NCBI GenBank assembly: GCA_942490705.1
Contig: CALNXY010000012.1
Location: forward strand, 434,001 to 498,000
From: JAGRCP01 sp942490705
Lineage (GTDB): Bacteria > Chloroflexota > Anaerolineae > Caldilineales > Caldilineaceae
DNA: 64,000 nt
Direction of reading: 5' to 3'
The position numbers and the translations under genes were made by a program. Shown here piece after piece: positions 62,870 through 64,000 of this stretch (position 1 is the first letter of the stretch; each line of letters begins with the position of its first letter). The notes beneath the pieces are model-generated. The model searched no databases and was not told where the DNA came from. It worked only from the letters and a program-made list of their open reading frames with translations.

Positions 62870-64000
62870 ATGCAAGAGCCACCCTCGGCGCCTGAGTCGC
62901 CGCCTGAAGCAGTTGCGCCGCCGCCTTCACCGTCTGACAATTCAAACGCGTTACCGTCTCCCACATCACCCGCCGCCACGCGCTCTACCAGCGGTACGGG
63001 GCGCCGCGTTCTGGTCAACACCAGCGCATTGGCCGGCTCGTCGATTTGGCGCATCGCGATCAGCTTTGTTCTCCAGGTGCTGATCACGCGCATGCTGGGT
63101 GTGGCCCAGTTTGGGCAATACGTGAGCGCGTTGGCCTTTCTCAACGTGGCCCAGATCGCCGCGGAACTGGGCCTCCCCAATCTGCTCGTACGAGATTTGG
63201 CTCGGTCCCCGACTCAGCGCCGCGCTTACTTCATGGCGTCGTTGCGGATTCAACTCATCTCATCCTTTGTTACCTGGCTGGTGCTGATTGGGCTGAGCAT
63301 TGTCTTGCCCCTGTCACCCGGACTGCGCATCTCCCTTTGGTTGGCGGGCGCATCACTGCCCTTTTACGCAATCACCTCAGTCAGCCAGACGCTGTTTCAG
63401 GCATGCGAGCGCATGGAGCTGGTGATGGGCGTGGAGGGTGTGGTCAACACGTTGATCCTCGTGCTGAGCCTGGCGGTGCTCTTTCTGGGGGGACAAGTGC
63501 AGCATTTGATCGGCGTGATGGTGGTGACGCAGGCGATTTCCGCCATGCTTTGCCTCTTCCTGATTATGCGCGCTGGTCTTCTGGCCGACGCAACCGAGCG
63601 GGTGACGGTTCGCTGGCGGGACCTGTGGCCCCGCGCGCGTCCCTTCTACTGGCTCTCGCTGGCCGATGTGCTCTTGCATCGTCTGGATATTCTGCTGTTG
63701 AACGTCGTAGCCGGCGATTACGTCACTGGCCTCTACAGCATCGCCTACAGCCTGGTCCGGGTCGTTGTCAAGCTGATCCAGAGCTACTGGAAGGCGCTGT
63801 ATCCCACCTTCAGCCGTCTCCAGCAGGAGTCGATGGTTCACTATCGTCGCCTGGCGGATTTGAGTCTGCGTTATGGACTCATGGTGGTTCTGCCCGGCGC
63901 GGCGTTGGCGATTGGCGGGGCCGGTAACGTGCTGACCTTGCTCTATGGTCCCGAAGCCGAAGGCGCAACGAGCGCTTTTCAAGTGCTGGTCTGGATGACG
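62870..64000 (+). CDS. Polysaccharide flippase-like membrane protein (Wzx/MATE fold), partial
   Basis: The open frame from ATG 62870 runs 377 codons to the window edge without a stop, so the gene is 3'-truncated by the window. A Pro/Ser-rich cytoplasmic leader of about 45 residues precedes helices beginning ALAGSSIWRIAISFVLQVLITRMLGVAQFGQYVSALAFLN. The phrases AELGLPNLLVRDLAR and LHRLDILLLNVVAGDYVTGLYSIAYSLV are typical of O-antigen/teichoic-acid flippases, which move lipid-linked sugars across the cytoplasmic membrane. It probably opens a surface polysaccharide gene region beyond the window. Confidence 0.88.
   Translation, partial: MQEPPSAPESPPEAVAPPPSPSDNSNALPSPTSPAATRSTSGTGRRVLVNTSALAGSSIWRIAISFVLQVLITRMLGVAQFGQYVSALAFLNVAQIAAELGLPNLLVRDLARSPTQRRAYFMASLRIQLISSFVTWLVLIGLSIVLPLSPGLRISLWLAGASLPFYAITSVSQTLFQACERMELVMGVEGVVNTLILVLSLAVLFLGGQVQHLIGVMVVTQAISAMLCLFLIMRAGLLADATERVTVRWRDLWPRARPFYWLSLADVLLHRLDILLLNVVAGDYVTGLYSIAYSLVRVVVKLIQSYWKALYPTFSRLQQESMVHYRRLADLSLRYGLMVVLPGAALAIGGAGNVLTLLYGPEAEGATSAFQVLVWMT

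Overview
The window looks like chromosomal DNA of a member of the Chloroflexota, probably the Anaerolineae/Caldilineae branch. This is inferred from gene content and style, not from a marker gene. Secreted proteins carry long acidic Glu-Ala/Thr-Pro linkers. Other pointers are a TAXI-type binding protein, tandem PPC-like and DUF7282/fasciclin surface proteins, a baeRF-type release-factor homologue, ClpC, TlyA and a decaprenyl-phosphate phosphoribosyltransferase-like enzyme. The DNA is moderately GC-rich, genes are dense, and no tRNA, rRNA, CRISPR array, prophage or autonomous transposase was seen.

Layout. 1-3.8 kb: a badly frameshifted signalling locus (histidine kinase remnant, receiver fused to a phosphotransferase-like effector) followed by an intact ATPase with a winged-helix C-terminus and a strong terminator. 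4-10.3 kb (minus): DoxX, a three-gene set of secreted PA14-like, PPC-like and TAXI proteins, a MATE transporter and a small membrane protein. 10.4-16.9 kb: a 170-bp MITE inserted at the pyruvate kinase stop codon, pyk, a heterodimeric ABC exporter and a phasin-like coiled-coil protein. 16.9-26 kb: a LysM/Gmad2 surface protein with a 16-unit repeat, a GNAT enzyme, a MaeB malic enzyme with a one-base frameshift, a P450 and an RNB ribonuclease. 26-30.5 kb: a PhyH oxygenase, a 5'-truncated sugar permease, its intact partner, a ManD-like dehydratase and an SDR, together a sugar-acid uptake and catabolism set. 30.6-39.4 kb: a MacA/LolD/double-MacB export system, CPBP protease, M1 peptidase, HdeD and an EEP lipoprotein. 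39.6-43.7 kb: two membrane-anchored coiled-coil proteins, the larger ending in paired helix-hairpin-helix motifs. 44.3-53 kb: baeRF, ClpC, a PHP-AlbA fusion, a UbiA-family transferase, TlyA and a thioredoxin-like ferredoxin. 53.7-56.5 kb: a large LPETG-anchored fasciclin/DUF7282 protein. 57-62.2 kb: a complete BMP-type (nucleoside) ABC importer. 62.3-64 kb: a YdjM-like membrane protein and a flippase cut by the window edge.

The most notable non-coding signals are the MITE with an exact 9-bp target duplication, a dispersed family of roughly 90-bp palindromic repeats ending in AGAACGCGGATC, a 44-bp perfect palindrome between convergent genes, and core promoters placed so that tlyA and the flippase mRNAs should be leaderless.

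Frameshifts concentrate in the first 2.2 kb and in repeat tracts, plus one G-run in maeB. Several of these may be assembly or consensus errors rather than true gene decay.
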